This document shows, piece by piece, positions 45,524 to 53,081 of a DNA stretch of 64,000 nt. The notes under the pieces were generated by a model. The model saw only the letters and a list, made by a program, of their open reading frames with translations, was not told where the DNA came from and did not search any database. The stretch is from SAR202 cluster bacterium Io17-Chloro-G6 (GTDB lineage Bacteria; Chloroflexota; Dehalococcoidia; UBA3495): contig MUCT01000047.1 in assembly GCA_002816585.1 (NCBI GenBank), forward strand, positions 29,635 to 93,634. The letters run 5' to 3'. Made by a program: the position numbers and the translations under genes. How positions within the stretch are numbered: position 1 is the stretch's first letter; each line of letters begins with the position of its first letter.

Positions 45524-45940
45524 CTAGTCTTTTAACAAGTCTTCTTCGAACAGCGGCAGGCCCATTTCGGTGGCCTTCATGAGGCATTCAAGACAGCGTT
45601 GGGCCTCGGTATGGCCAGCGGCAGACCAGAGATTCTCGCTGGGCTGTCCGCAGAGATATTCGGGCTCGACATTTTCGATGCCCGTGGTCTCCAGGTAGTG
45701 CACGAACCCTCTCTTCCTTTCGTTGGCCCACCACCAGCGGGTGATGCTTTTGTCCAGATCGTCCAAGTAGATCTTGAACTTGTCCTGCCAGCCGTCTTCT
45801 GGCATTATCACTAGCCAGCGGCCATGCTCCGAATCCGGGTCGCGCTCCGCCTTTAGCTCACCCTTCCTGATGTATTCCCGGATATCGCGCTGAGAGATAT
45901 TCAGACGGTAGGAAGCTTCTTGAATCGTTAGTTTTTCCAC
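45524..45940 (-). CDS. Helix-turn-helix (excisionase/MerR-type) DNA-binding protein
   Basis: 138 residues. The N-terminal 45 residues fit a winged HTH of the excisionase/MerR type (LTIQEASYRLNISQRDIREYIRKGEL). The rest, with several Trp (GWQDKF, ITRWWWANERKRGF) and a C-terminal cysteine pair region, is not recognised. It would act as a small DNA-binding regulator. It lies downstream of ilvB on the same strand, about 90 bases away. Confidence 0.7.
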   Translation of the reverse strand: MEKLTIQEASYRLNISQRDIREYIRKGELKAERDPDSEHGRWLVIMPEDGWQDKFKIYLDDLDKSITRWWWANERKRGFVHYLETTGIENVEPEYLCGQPSENLWSAAGHTEAQRCLECLMKATEMGLPLFEEDLLKD

Positions 45941-46033
45941 GTGGACTCCGTATTATCTCCCACGGTCACCTATTCGTTGATCTTAGTCCGTGATCTTAGT
46001 CTGTGACCGGGGCGCATTTTATTTCTTGATCCG

Positions 46034-47767
46034 TTAGATCCCCGCTCGGGTGGCGATTGCTGGGTCTTCAATGGTGTCGGCCAGGGAGCCGCCGGGCGGT
46101 ACCATGGGATAGACGTTCGTAGTTGAGTCTACCACGAACTCGATCAGGAACGGGCCGTCGTGGGCCTGGGCTTGCCGCATGGCGGGCAGGACATCCTCCG
46201 GACCAGTGACCCGGACCGCTCCAACTCCGTAAGCCTCGGCCAGCTTGATAAAATCTGGACCAGGCACCGACACCTCTTTCTGATGCCCTTCGAAGTACAT
46301 GTCTTGCCATTGCCGCACCATACCCAGGCTGCCGTTGTTGATCAGAGCGATCTTCACCGGTAGCTTCTCTTCTGAAACGGTGACCAACTCCTGAAGGGTC
46401 ATTTGGAAGCCCCCGTCTCCGGCGATGCACCACACCGGTGCGCCGGGCTTTCCCACCTGAACTCCCATCGCCGCTGGCAGCTCGAAGCCCATGGCGCCGA
46501 GTCCGCCTGAAGAGATAAAGGCGTTGCTCTTGTTGAATGACAGGAATTGGGCGGCCCACATCTGGTGCTGGCCCACACCGGTGACAATAGTAGTCTCTGG
46601 GTCTTCTTGTAGCACCGTATTCAGAGTGCTGATAACCTGTTGCGGTTGAAGCGAGTTGCTGGGCGGGATGGCCAGAGAGGGGTGGTTCCGCTTTAGATCT
46701 TCTATGAACTGCATCCAATCGGGCCGTGGAGTGTTGACGACCATGGGCGCCAGCGTGTGTAGCAGGGCCTTGGCGTCGCCGACAACCGGCACCTCCACCG
46801 GCACGTTGCGGCCGATCTGGGTAGCGTCGATATCCATGTGAATAACCCGCGCATGGGGAGCGAAGGTGTCCACCTTGCCGGTTACACGGTCGTCGAACCG
46901 CATGCCCACGCCTACGATCAAGTCGGCCTGGTCTACCGCGATGTTGGACCAGTACATACCATGCATCCCCAGCATGCCCATGCTCAAGGGGTGGCCGCCG
47001 GGGAAACCGCCCAGTCCCAGCAATGTGGTGATTACCGGGATACCAGACTGTTCGGCCAAATTCGTGAGTTCCCGGTTGGCCCCTGAGGTCAGAATACCGT
47101 GCCCGCTGATGATAACCGGCCTTTCAGCCTCATTGATCAACCGGGCGGCCTCTTTCAGCCGCTCCAGGGCCTCCGTGGTGACTTCAGGCGCCGGGATGGC
47201 GGTTAATTCGGGAAATTCGGCTTCGACTAGTTCGAGCTGCACGTCTCTGGGAACGTCGATCAGGACCGGTCCTGGACGCCCTTCCTGGGCGACGTAGAAG
47301 GCCTCCCGGACGGTGGCGGCCAGGTCGGCGGCGTTCATCACCATGAATGCTGCTTTGGTGCAGGACGCCGCGATGGAGCAGATATCACATTCTTGGAAGG
47401 CCTCGGTCCCCAGGGATGCCCTGGCTACCTGCCCGGTTATTGCGACCATTGGCACCGAGTCGGCTTTGGCGCCCATGATGCCCGTGACCAGGTTGGTAGC
47501 GCCGGGTCCAGAGGTGGCGACACAGACGCCAACCTTGCCGGTAACCCTGGAATAGCCGTCGGCAGCGTGGGCCGCGGCCTGCTCGTGGCGCACCAAGATG
47601 TGGCGCAATTGAGGATAGGACCAGAGAGCGTCGTAAAAGGGAAGAATCGCCCCGCCGGGATGGCCGAAGATGACTTCGACTCCTTCCCGGAGCAGGCTTT
47701 CGCAGATGATTTCCGAACCCTTGAGTTTCCCGTTGCGTTTCATTAAAGCAGCCACAGCAGCCTCCAT
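46034..47767 (-). CDS. ilvB: Acetolactate synthase large subunit
   Basis: About 577 residues. ThDP-dependent enzyme that makes acetolactate/acetohydroxybutyrate for valine, leucine and isoleucine. The catalytic Glu lies in IFGHPGGAILPFYD...RHEQAA, and the ThDP-Mg site in GDGGFQM...NNGSLGM. Starts at ATG 47767, GTG 47755 (GGAGG five bases upstream) or ATG 47743 all fit; homology begins just after the last. The regulatory subunit (ilvN) is not next to it. Expression is governed by a T-box riboswitch immediately upstream, consistent with a branched-chain pathway gene. Confidence 0.95.
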   Translation of the reverse strand: MEAAVAALMKRNGKLKGSEIICESLLREGVEVIFGHPGGAILPFYDALWSYPQLRHILVRHEQAAAHAADGYSRVTGKVGVCVATSGPGATNLVTGIMGAKADSVPMVAITGQVARASLGTEAFQECDICSIAASCTKAAFMVMNAADLAATVREAFYVAQEGRPGPVLIDVPRDVQLELVEAEFPELTAIPAPEVTTEALERLKEAARLINEAERPVIISGHGILTSGANRELTNLAEQSGIPVITTLLGLGGFPGGHPLSMGMLGMHGMYWSNIAVDQADLIVGVGMRFDDRVTGKVDTFAPHARVIHMDIDATQIGRNVPVEVPVVGDAKALLHTLAPMVVNTPRPDWMQFIEDLKRNHPSLAIPPSNSLQPQQVISTLNTVLQEDPETTIVTGVGQHQMWAAQFLSFNKSNAFISSGGLGAMGFELPAAMGVQVGKPGAPVWCIAGDGGFQMTLQELVTVSEEKLPVKIALINNGSLGMVRQWQDMYFEGHQKEVSVPGPDFIKLAEAYGVGAVRVTGPEDVLPAMRQAQAHDGPFLIEFVVDSTTNVYPMVPPGGSLADTIEDPAIATRAGI

Positions 47768-47820
47768 AACTGGTAGAACTTTCTCCTGCAGAGAAAGGCG
47801 CTGGGAGAGCCGCCATCGAG

Positions 47821-48106
47821 CATAAAAAAAGCCCCATCCCACATAGGGACGGGACGTTATATTCCCGCGGTACCACCCTAATTATCCCGAGGTTATCGGG
47901 ACCTCTCTAGCAGGACACCATCATGTCCCGTCGTTCTTAACGGGGGTACGAACCCCGGCCCGGTCTACTGGCCCTCTTTCATCATCAGAGGCTTTTCAAC
48001 TGGCGGCTCCGGAGGGATTTTCAGTCAGCTTCGGCGCACCTGCTTACACCAGACCAGGCTCGCTAGGCGCCTACCCCTGCCTACTCGTCTCCATCACAGC
48101 TATTAA
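47821..48106 (-). promoter_or_regulatory. T-box riboswitch upstream of ilvB
   Basis: On the minus strand the leader has the hallmarks of a T-box: a GAGTAG-containing Stem I with AGCGAGCC, the antiterminator bulge TGGTACCGCG (47875-47866), and an intrinsic terminator (GTCCCGTCCC-TATGT-GGGATGGGGC then seven T, down to 47824). The bulge pairs with the uncharged tRNA 3' end. The specifier loop region reads TGAAAATCCC; AUC (Ile) at 48018-48016 is the most sensible codon for ilvB, though AAU at an adjacent register cannot be excluded by eye. Confidence 0.9.
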
Positions 48107-48112
48107 TGATAG

Positions 48113-48141
48113 AGATTACCAAACCGCTCCCTCAGTGTCAA
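48113..48141 (-). promoter_or_regulatory. Promoter of the T-box-ilvB transcript
   Basis: Minus strand TTGACA (48141-48136), 17-base spacer, TAATCT (48118-48113). The -35 is perfect and the -10 is weak. Predicted start near 48106 marks the 5' end of the T-box. Confidence 0.55.
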
Positions 48142-48146
48142 CACAA

Positions 48147-48164
48147 CGAGAAGTATCCTTCTCG
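48147..48164 (-). terminator. Possible terminator of the HicBA-like operon
   Basis: CGAGAAG and CTTCTCG form a perfect seven-base-pair stem with a four-base loop just after the operon stop, followed on the minus strand by TTGTGTTG, a poor U-tract. It could also act as an operator near the ilvB promoter. Confidence 0.35.
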
Positions 48165-48173
48165 GTGGTGGGG

Positions 48174-48416
48174 TTAGGTTTCGAAGAGACTTTCATAGCA
48201 CTGCCAGAACCTTTCGACATCTAACCCATTGTCCCGGAGATTTCGCTCGATGTCTTCGACGGGCGTGTCCCATTCTTCAGTATAGAAGACGACGCGTTCT
48301 AATGGCCTTTGATTCAGGAAGACGCAAAATGGGCCTAACTTACTATGCAGAGTTAGACCCATTAATTCTAAAACGCGAGTTATCTCCGGTCCGTTAAGCT
48401 CGTCTGGACGCTCCAA
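48174..48416 (-). CDS. HicA-like small protein lacking the catalytic histidine
   Basis: 80 residues, TTG start. The pattern EITRVLELMGLTLHSKLGPF...VVFYTEEWDTPVEDIERNLRDNGLDVERF follows the double-stranded-RNA-binding-like fold of HicA toxins: first helix, strand, the loop that normally reads GSH, and the final helix. The usual catalytic GSH is GPF here (residues 28-30), so mRNA cleavage by the classical mechanism is unlikely. The gene overlaps the end of the HicB-like gene by 23 bases. Similarity is by pattern and should be tested by profile search. Confidence 0.5.
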   Translation of the reverse strand: MERPDELNGPEITRVLELMGLTLHSKLGPFCVFLNQRPLERVVFYTEEWDTPVEDIERNLRDNGLDVERFWQCYESLFET

Positions 48417-48696
48417 AGGTTACGCCCACATCGCGCTCAAACTTTCGCTCTCTGTCGGGTTCCTCTGGGAACTGAAATTCGACGCCCTTTTTTCGCAAAA
48501 AATCTCGTAACAGACCGTCTTCGCCGAAGCTGTTGACAAGAGCCTCCAATGCGACGTCAAAGGCCTCATTCGCTTCCTCGCGGGATTCACCATACACGGT
48601 GAACCCGAAATCGTGAGACCTAACTGCCCAAGTGCCATCCCTTTCCTCTACACTCCCACTTAATCCCTTTAATTCTAATACCAGTTCTTCACTCAT
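48394..48696 (-). CDS. HicB-like protein
   Basis: 100 residues. The N-terminal 55 residues (GTWAVRSHDFGFTVYGESREEANEAFDVALEAL) match the partial RNase H fold of HicB antitoxins: strand, strand, the YGESREEA turn and a helix. The C-terminal 40 residues are acidic/basic and show no clear ribbon-helix-helix or HTH, so self-regulation through DNA binding is not evident. GGAGGA precedes the ATG. It is followed by the HicA-like gene in the antitoxin-first order. Confidence 0.5.
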   Translation of the reverse strand: MSEELVLELKGLSGSVEERDGTWAVRSHDFGFTVYGESREEANEAFDVALEALVNSFGEDGLLRDFLRKKGVEFQFPEEPDRERKFERDVGVTFGASRRA

Positions 48697-49088
48697 AACA
48701 GGTCCTCCATATCCCAGTAATCTGGAGAAACCGAACTCCCATTTATTTATAGGTTTACGCCTACTATCAGATTATCAAAGTTATTTACTAAGGCAAACCT
48801 GCTAGTGGCAGCATCTTATCAACTGTAATCAATTGTAGCAAGCGTGAACCAGAAAAAACAGTTAATGTCAAGCCAACTGTGTCACTGATTACACATGACA
48901 ACCCACTGTGGGTGTGTCACGTATACAACTGACACACAACGAGCCGGGCCTGGCAGACTTGCCCGGTCTCCCGTCCAATCCTGCCGAACCGTATTGCCGG
49001 CATTGGCCGATAGCACTCCAGCAGGCGTCTATGACGGTCCTGTTTTACGTGTAAGTTGGCTTCTCCCCTATGATAGTATGACAATTGT
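48697..49088. other. Divergent regulatory region with several palindromes
   Basis: 392 bases between the HicBA-like operon (minus) and the membrane protein gene (plus). Visible palindromes: ACCCA-CTG-TGGGT (48901-48913), GTGTGTCA/TGACACAC (48912-48937), TTACGTGTAA (near 49045-49054) and ACAATTGT (49081-49088). A -10 TATGAT (49069-49074) would start a transcript near 49081, eight bases before the ATG at 49089. Confidence 0.5.
48912..48937. repeat. Perfect inverted repeat, possible operator
   Basis: GTGTGTCA (48912-48919) and TGACACAC (48930-48937) are perfect inverted arms separated by ten bases. A related TGTGTCA motif occurs at about 48879. Confidence 0.6.
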
Positions 49089-49940
49089 ATGGAGCGACAA
49101 TTGTACGGCAACCAAGCTACGATTCCGTCTGTTCGGCGGCCAAAAAAACCATCCAAGAATCGGTCTAAAACCCGGTTCGGAAAGCCGGTTGGCCTCTCGC
49201 GGGGTCTACACCAAAGCTTGCAAAAGGGGTTGTACCAAGACCTGGTGCAAGGTTTCCAGACCCGGGACCATGAAGCCAGCATTGCGCCGAAAATCGCCCA
49301 AGTTGCCCCTGAAATGGCCGAGAGCAGCCCCACAGATGCTGTTGAAACACCCGGTCCCGGAATAAATATCCGCAAAGTTGGCCTGCTCTTCGGCGAGACC
49401 GTGACCCATACCTTTTGCCCCGAGAAGGGTCTGGTTCCACACCCAGAGGAACAGGGCCGGATGCTGGTGCTGACCAACCAAAGAGTCATCGCCTTCGGGA
49501 ATAGGGAAGGAACGAGAGAAACCGTTCTGATGCCGGTCGATGAGGTCAAGGCCGTGTCCGTGAACGCTGGCCTTCGCAGCAAGCTCATGTTGCTTCAGGG
49601 AGGGCTGATCATGATGGCCGGCGTCGTTATATACGTGCTGCTGGCCTATTGGCTAACAGGCCGAATAGACGGACCTACGATACCCGTTATACGCATGGAC
49701 CTGGTGGCCTTTTTGGTATTTCTGGCCATCCTGTCCAGCGTTGGCATGATGTCGCAGTTTTATTTCAGCAAACCCGACGGCGAGGTAGCGTTCCAAGGGG
49801 ACGGAGTGAGGCTGGTCTTCCCATTCAGAGGGGAGACCGCCGAGGACAGTATTTACCAGGTCGTTAATGCAACCTTCGCCGCCCGGCAGTCCATATTGGG
49901 CTATTCCGACGCAGAATATATCGGGCAAACCGCTAGGTAG
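49089..49940 (+). CDS. Membrane protein with PH-like domain, unrecognised
   Basis: 283 residues. A basic, Gln-rich N-terminal 90 residues; then a beta-rich stretch that looks like a bacterial PH-type domain (GRMLVLTNQRVIAF); then two membrane helices (about 165-187 LMLLQGGLIMMAGVVIYVLLAY and 203-222 LVAFLVFLAILSSVGMMSQF) separated by a short loop; and a cytoplasmic end with KPDGEVAFQGDG. Starts at an ATG set between two ACAATTGT palindromes (49081-49088 and 49097-49104), the second inside the gene. No family assigned. Confidence 0.65.
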   Translation: MERQLYGNQATIPSVRRPKKPSKNRSKTRFGKPVGLSRGLHQSLQKGLYQDLVQGFQTRDHEASIAPKIAQVAPEMAESSPTDAVETPGPGINIRKVGLLFGETVTHTFCPEKGLVPHPEEQGRMLVLTNQRVIAFGNREGTRETVLMPVDEVKAVSVNAGLRSKLMLLQGGLIMMAGVVIYVLLAYWLTGRIDGPTIPVIRMDLVAFLVFLAILSSVGMMSQFYFSKPDGEVAFQGDGVRLVFPFRGETAEDSIYQVVNATFAARQSILGYSDAEYIGQTAR

Positions 49941-49976
49941 CCTTCCCGGCCACCGAACCAGCGGCCAAACGGTCGG

Positions 49977-51005
49977 CTATCCCAGAGGCAGCCCAGGATC
50001 GACGTCGATGTCCATGGCAGACTCTTCGCCCCGTTGGTATTGGAAGTAGCCGCAGGCGGCGATCATTGCACCGTTATCGGTACACAAAATTGGCGGGGGT
50101 ATGATTACCGGCAAGGATGAGCGCCGGACGATCTCCTCACGCAACCGTGAATTGGCGGTCACGCCGCCGCCCAACACCAGGCCTTTTACCCGGTACTTTG
50201 CTGCCATCTCCACCAGCTTTGCCGAGATGACATCGACCACCGATTCCTGGAACGCCGCCGCCATCTCACGGACTAACCGCGTTTCGTCAACTCCCTTTTC
50301 TGGAGAGGGGTAGATCCCCCGGTCTTGAGCCATGTGCAGCAGGGCGGTCTTCAACCCGCTGAAACTGAAGTCCAATGTATCTTTCATCCACGCCCTGGGC
50401 AGGTTCTCCTCACCCGTGGCGCCCTCGGATACCCGTTGTATCTCGGGCCCCCCAGGAAACCCCAACCCCAGTATGCGGGCGGCTTTGTCGAAAGCCTCGC
50501 CGGCGGCGTCATCACGGCTGCGCCCTACCAACTTGTACTTCCCATGGCCTTCCATCAAAAGGAGGTCTGTGTGGCCCCCAGACGCCACCAGGCAGGCCAG
50601 CGGGAAGCCGGGGTCATTTTCCAAGTCCCCTTGGGCCAGCCAGGATGCGTAGATATGGCCCTCCAGGTGGTTCACGCCGATCAAAGGGATTCCCAACGAA
50701 TATGCGATGGCTTTGGCGGCGTTGACCCCGGTGATCAAGGACCCGGCCAACCCCGGCCCGAAGGTTACGGCGATCGCGTCCATTTCTTCAAGCCCCAGCC
50801 CCGAGTTGGCCGTGGCTTGTTCCAACACCGGCACCAGGTCGCGGACATGCTGCCGGGACGCGACCTCCGGCACCACGCCACCGTAAACCGAATGGAGGTC
50901 GGCCTGTGACGAGATGACGTTGGAGAGCATGGTCCGCCCATCTTCGACCACTCCCGCTGCGGTCTCGTCGCATGACGTCTCAATGCCCAATATCTTTATC
51001 GTCAT
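49977..51005 (-). CDS. tsaD: tRNA N6-adenosine threonylcarbamoyltransferase
   Basis: 342 residues from the ATG at 51005. Transfers the threonylcarbamoyl group to A37 of tRNAs reading ANN codons, with TsaB and TsaE. Motifs: GIETSCDETA at the N-terminus, FGPGLAGSL, the metal ligands H113 and H117 (NHLEGH), SGGHTDL, and a late NGAMIA stretch with the third metal ligand. TsaB and TsaE are not in the window. The product is further modified by MtaB (40634). Confidence 0.96.
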   Translation of the reverse strand: MTIKILGIETSCDETAAGVVEDGRTMLSNVISSQADLHSVYGGVVPEVASRQHVRDLVPVLEQATANSGLGLEEMDAIAVTFGPGLAGSLITGVNAAKAIAYSLGIPLIGVNHLEGHIYASWLAQGDLENDPGFPLACLVASGGHTDLLLMEGHGKYKLVGRSRDDAAGEAFDKAARILGLGFPGGPEIQRVSEGATGEENLPRAWMKDTLDFSFSGLKTALLHMAQDRGIYPSPEKGVDETRLVREMAAAFQESVVDVISAKLVEMAAKYRVKGLVLGGGVTANSRLREEIVRRSSLPVIIPPPILCTDNGAMIAACGYFQYQRGEESAMDIDVDPGLPLG

Positions 51006-51051
51006 CGATTCTATGTTTATCCGGTGTGTGATTTGCCGGTCTCCGTCCAAC

Positions 51052-51081
51052 TTTACACTAATTTGGGCCCGGTGCTATCAT
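51052..51081 (+). promoter_or_regulatory. Promoter of the CNNM-phosphatase-tilS run
   Basis: TTTACA (51052-51057), 18-base spacer, extended -10 TG-C-TATCAT (51073-51081). Both hexamers match five or four of six consensus bases. Confidence 0.5.
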
Positions 51082-51144
51082 CGTGAACAGGTCCGATATT
51101 GCCAAGGGGCAACTTTTCGTGGCCTTTGGAGGTGGCTTCCGTTT

Positions 51145-52440
51145 ATGGATGCCGGTGATTCGTGGCGATTAGCACTATTGATTATCTGTTTAGGCCTATC
51201 GGGATTATTCTCCGCATCTGAAACTGCCTTCATCGCACTCCCCAGGGCGCGCCTCATGCACCTGGTACGCATCGGCCGCCCCGGCGCAGACCGGGTCTCT
51301 CACATCATTCAAAGGCCCGAGCGTTTTCTGGCCACCGTGCTGTTGGGCAACAATCTGGTGAACACTGCGGCTGCGGCCCTGGCCACGGTACTGGCCTTGA
51401 ACCTGATCACAAACAAGTCCCTGTCCGTCTTGGCTGCCACATTTGGTGTCACTACCTTTCTTTTGTTGTTCGGTGAGACCATGCCCAAGAACGTCGCGTG
51501 GCGCCGTTCGGAGAAAGTCGCGTTCGCCGTCTCCCGGCCCATCCGGTTGGTGGAACTGGCCCTCTCTCCAATAGTGAGCCTGCTCCAGCTTTTCAGCACA
51601 TTGACTAACCGGGCCCTTGGCATTTCGGCCGCAACCCCCGAGATGGGTGAGGAAGAGATTCGTATGATGATCGCCGCCGGGGCCCAGACCGGGGCCGTGG
51701 AAGCCGGGGAAGCCGATCTGCTGCAGAAGGTTTTCCGATTCGGCGACCGTCAGATGCGCGAGATCATGACCCCCAGGCCGGAGATCGTTTGGATCGAACA
51801 GGGGGCCAGCCTGGAGGGATTCCTGACCATCTACTCCCAGCACACCCACACCCGGTTTCCCGTATACGATGGGTCTATGGAGAACGTGGTGGGCATCCTC
51901 TCAGTGAAAGACATCCTGGCCGGGATGCACAGGCTTCCCAGCGATTTAAGCGTCGATGTGACCGGACAGAGCAGGCCCGCTTTTTTCGTTCCGGAGACCA
52001 AGAGCGTCAGTGAGACTTTCAACGAGATGCGGGAGGGCGGTCACAGCGTGGTGCTCACTGTTGATGAGTACGGCGGTATCGCCGGACTGGCGACTCTGAA
52101 ACAGATGATGTCGGTGATCGTCGGTCAGATGGGAGACGAGGGCTCAGCTCCTGAAGAGCCGGTAACTCCCCTGGGCAGAGACAATTTCCTGATAGACGCG
52201 GGATTGGCGATCTCCGACATCAACGAAGAACTTGCTCTGGAAATCCCCGAGGGAGACTACCAAACCCTGGCAGGGTACATACTGGACCGGCTCGGCAGCA
52301 TACCCGAAACCGGGGATGTCATGGAATTCGAAGACTTGCGGATCACGATCAAAGTCATGGAAGGGGTACGGATCGAGGAAGTCGAGTTGCAGCGCATCAA
52401 TACAGGGATCGGAGTTGGCCGGAGGGAGACAGACCGGTGA
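51145..52440 (+). CDS. CNNM/CBS-domain membrane transporter (CorC/HlyC family)
   Basis: 431 residues from the ATG at 51145 (GGAGG upstream). An N-terminal CNNM (DUF21) membrane domain of about three helices, including the conserved SASETAFIALPRARL and GETMPKN; then two CBS domains (about 205-320, MTPRPEIVWI and VLTVDEYGGIAGLATL); then a CorC/HlyC C-terminal domain. Proteins of this type handle magnesium or cobalt. The upstream open frame to 50914 is antisense to tsaD and is not used. The next gene begins in its last four bases (GTGA). Confidence 0.9.
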   Translation: MDAGDSWRLALLIICLGLSGLFSASETAFIALPRARLMHLVRIGRPGADRVSHIIQRPERFLATVLLGNNLVNTAAAALATVLALNLITNKSLSVLAATFGVTTFLLLFGETMPKNVAWRRSEKVAFAVSRPIRLVELALSPIVSLLQLFSTLTNRALGISAATPEMGEEEIRMMIAAGAQTGAVEAGEADLLQKVFRFGDRQMREIMTPRPEIVWIEQGASLEGFLTIYSQHTHTRFPVYDGSMENVVGILSVKDILAGMHRLPSDLSVDVTGQSRPAFFVPETKSVSETFNEMREGGHSVVLTVDEYGGIAGLATLKQMMSVIVGQMGDEGSAPEEPVTPLGRDNFLIDAGLAISDINEELALEIPEGDYQTLAGYILDRLGSIPETGDVMEFEDLRITIKVMEGVRIEEVELQRINTGIGVGRRETDR

Positions 52441-53069
52441 AGTTCTTTCTGGTACGCCACGGAGAGACCGAGTGGAATAAGCTAGGCCGATTCCAGGGGC
52501 ACGAGGATATAAATCTGAACGAGCGCGGCCTGGCCCAGGCCAAGGAGACGGCAAAAACCGCCGCTGGATGGGGCCACTCGGCAATCTATACCAGTCCTCT
52601 GACTCGCACCGTACAAGTGGCCGAGGAAATAGCCAAGGTGACTCAGGTGCAGGTGTTGCAGCGTCCGGGATTGAAAGAGCTTGGCCTGGGTGATCTGGAA
52701 GGAGTCACCGGAGAAGAGATGCGCCAGGGATGGCCAGAGGTGTTTTCCACCTGGCGCTCAAACCCCGAAAGAGTGTCCATGCCCAACGGGGAATCTCTGG
52801 TCCAACTCCGCGATCGAGCCTGGCAGAGCATCTTGGACATTGAACGGGAACACGCTGGGCGAGAACACCCGGAAGGCGAATCGGTGGTCGTCATCTCCCA
52901 CAACTTCGTCATCCGCTCCATCGTCGGCGAGTTGCTTGGGGTGCCCCTGGAGAACTTCCACCGCATGTCACTAAGTCTGGCTTCGGTATGCACCTTCGAG
53001 AGCGATGACCGGGGCCGGCGGCTCACATCATATAACTCCACCGGCCACCTATCCCCCGAAAACCGGTAG
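52437..53069 (+). CDS. Histidine phosphatase family protein
   Basis: 210 residues, GTG start overlapping the upstream stop by four bases. Phosphoglycerate-mutase-like / CobC-type fold: FLVRHGETEWN carries the phosphohistidine H8, with later PLTRTVQVAEE, LGDLEGVTGEEM and the second catalytic His in VISHNFVIRSI. Substrate could be alpha-ribazole phosphate, phosphoglycerate, or another small phosphate; no cobalamin gene is adjacent. It is 12 bases upstream of tilS. Confidence 0.9.
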   Translation: MKFFLVRHGETEWNKLGRFQGHEDINLNERGLAQAKETAKTAAGWGHSAIYTSPLTRTVQVAEEIAKVTQVQVLQRPGLKELGLGDLEGVTGEEMRQGWPEVFSTWRSNPERVSMPNGESLVQLRDRAWQSILDIEREHAGREHPEGESVVVISHNFVIRSIVGELLGVPLENFHRMSLSLASVCTFESDDRGRRLTSYNSTGHLSPENR

Positions 53070-53081
53070 CCGGACCTCCCG

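Noticed and set aside
50914..51144. N-terminal extension of the CNNM gene
   Set aside because: It runs antisense through tsaD and upstream of the promoter; the membrane domain starts at 51145.
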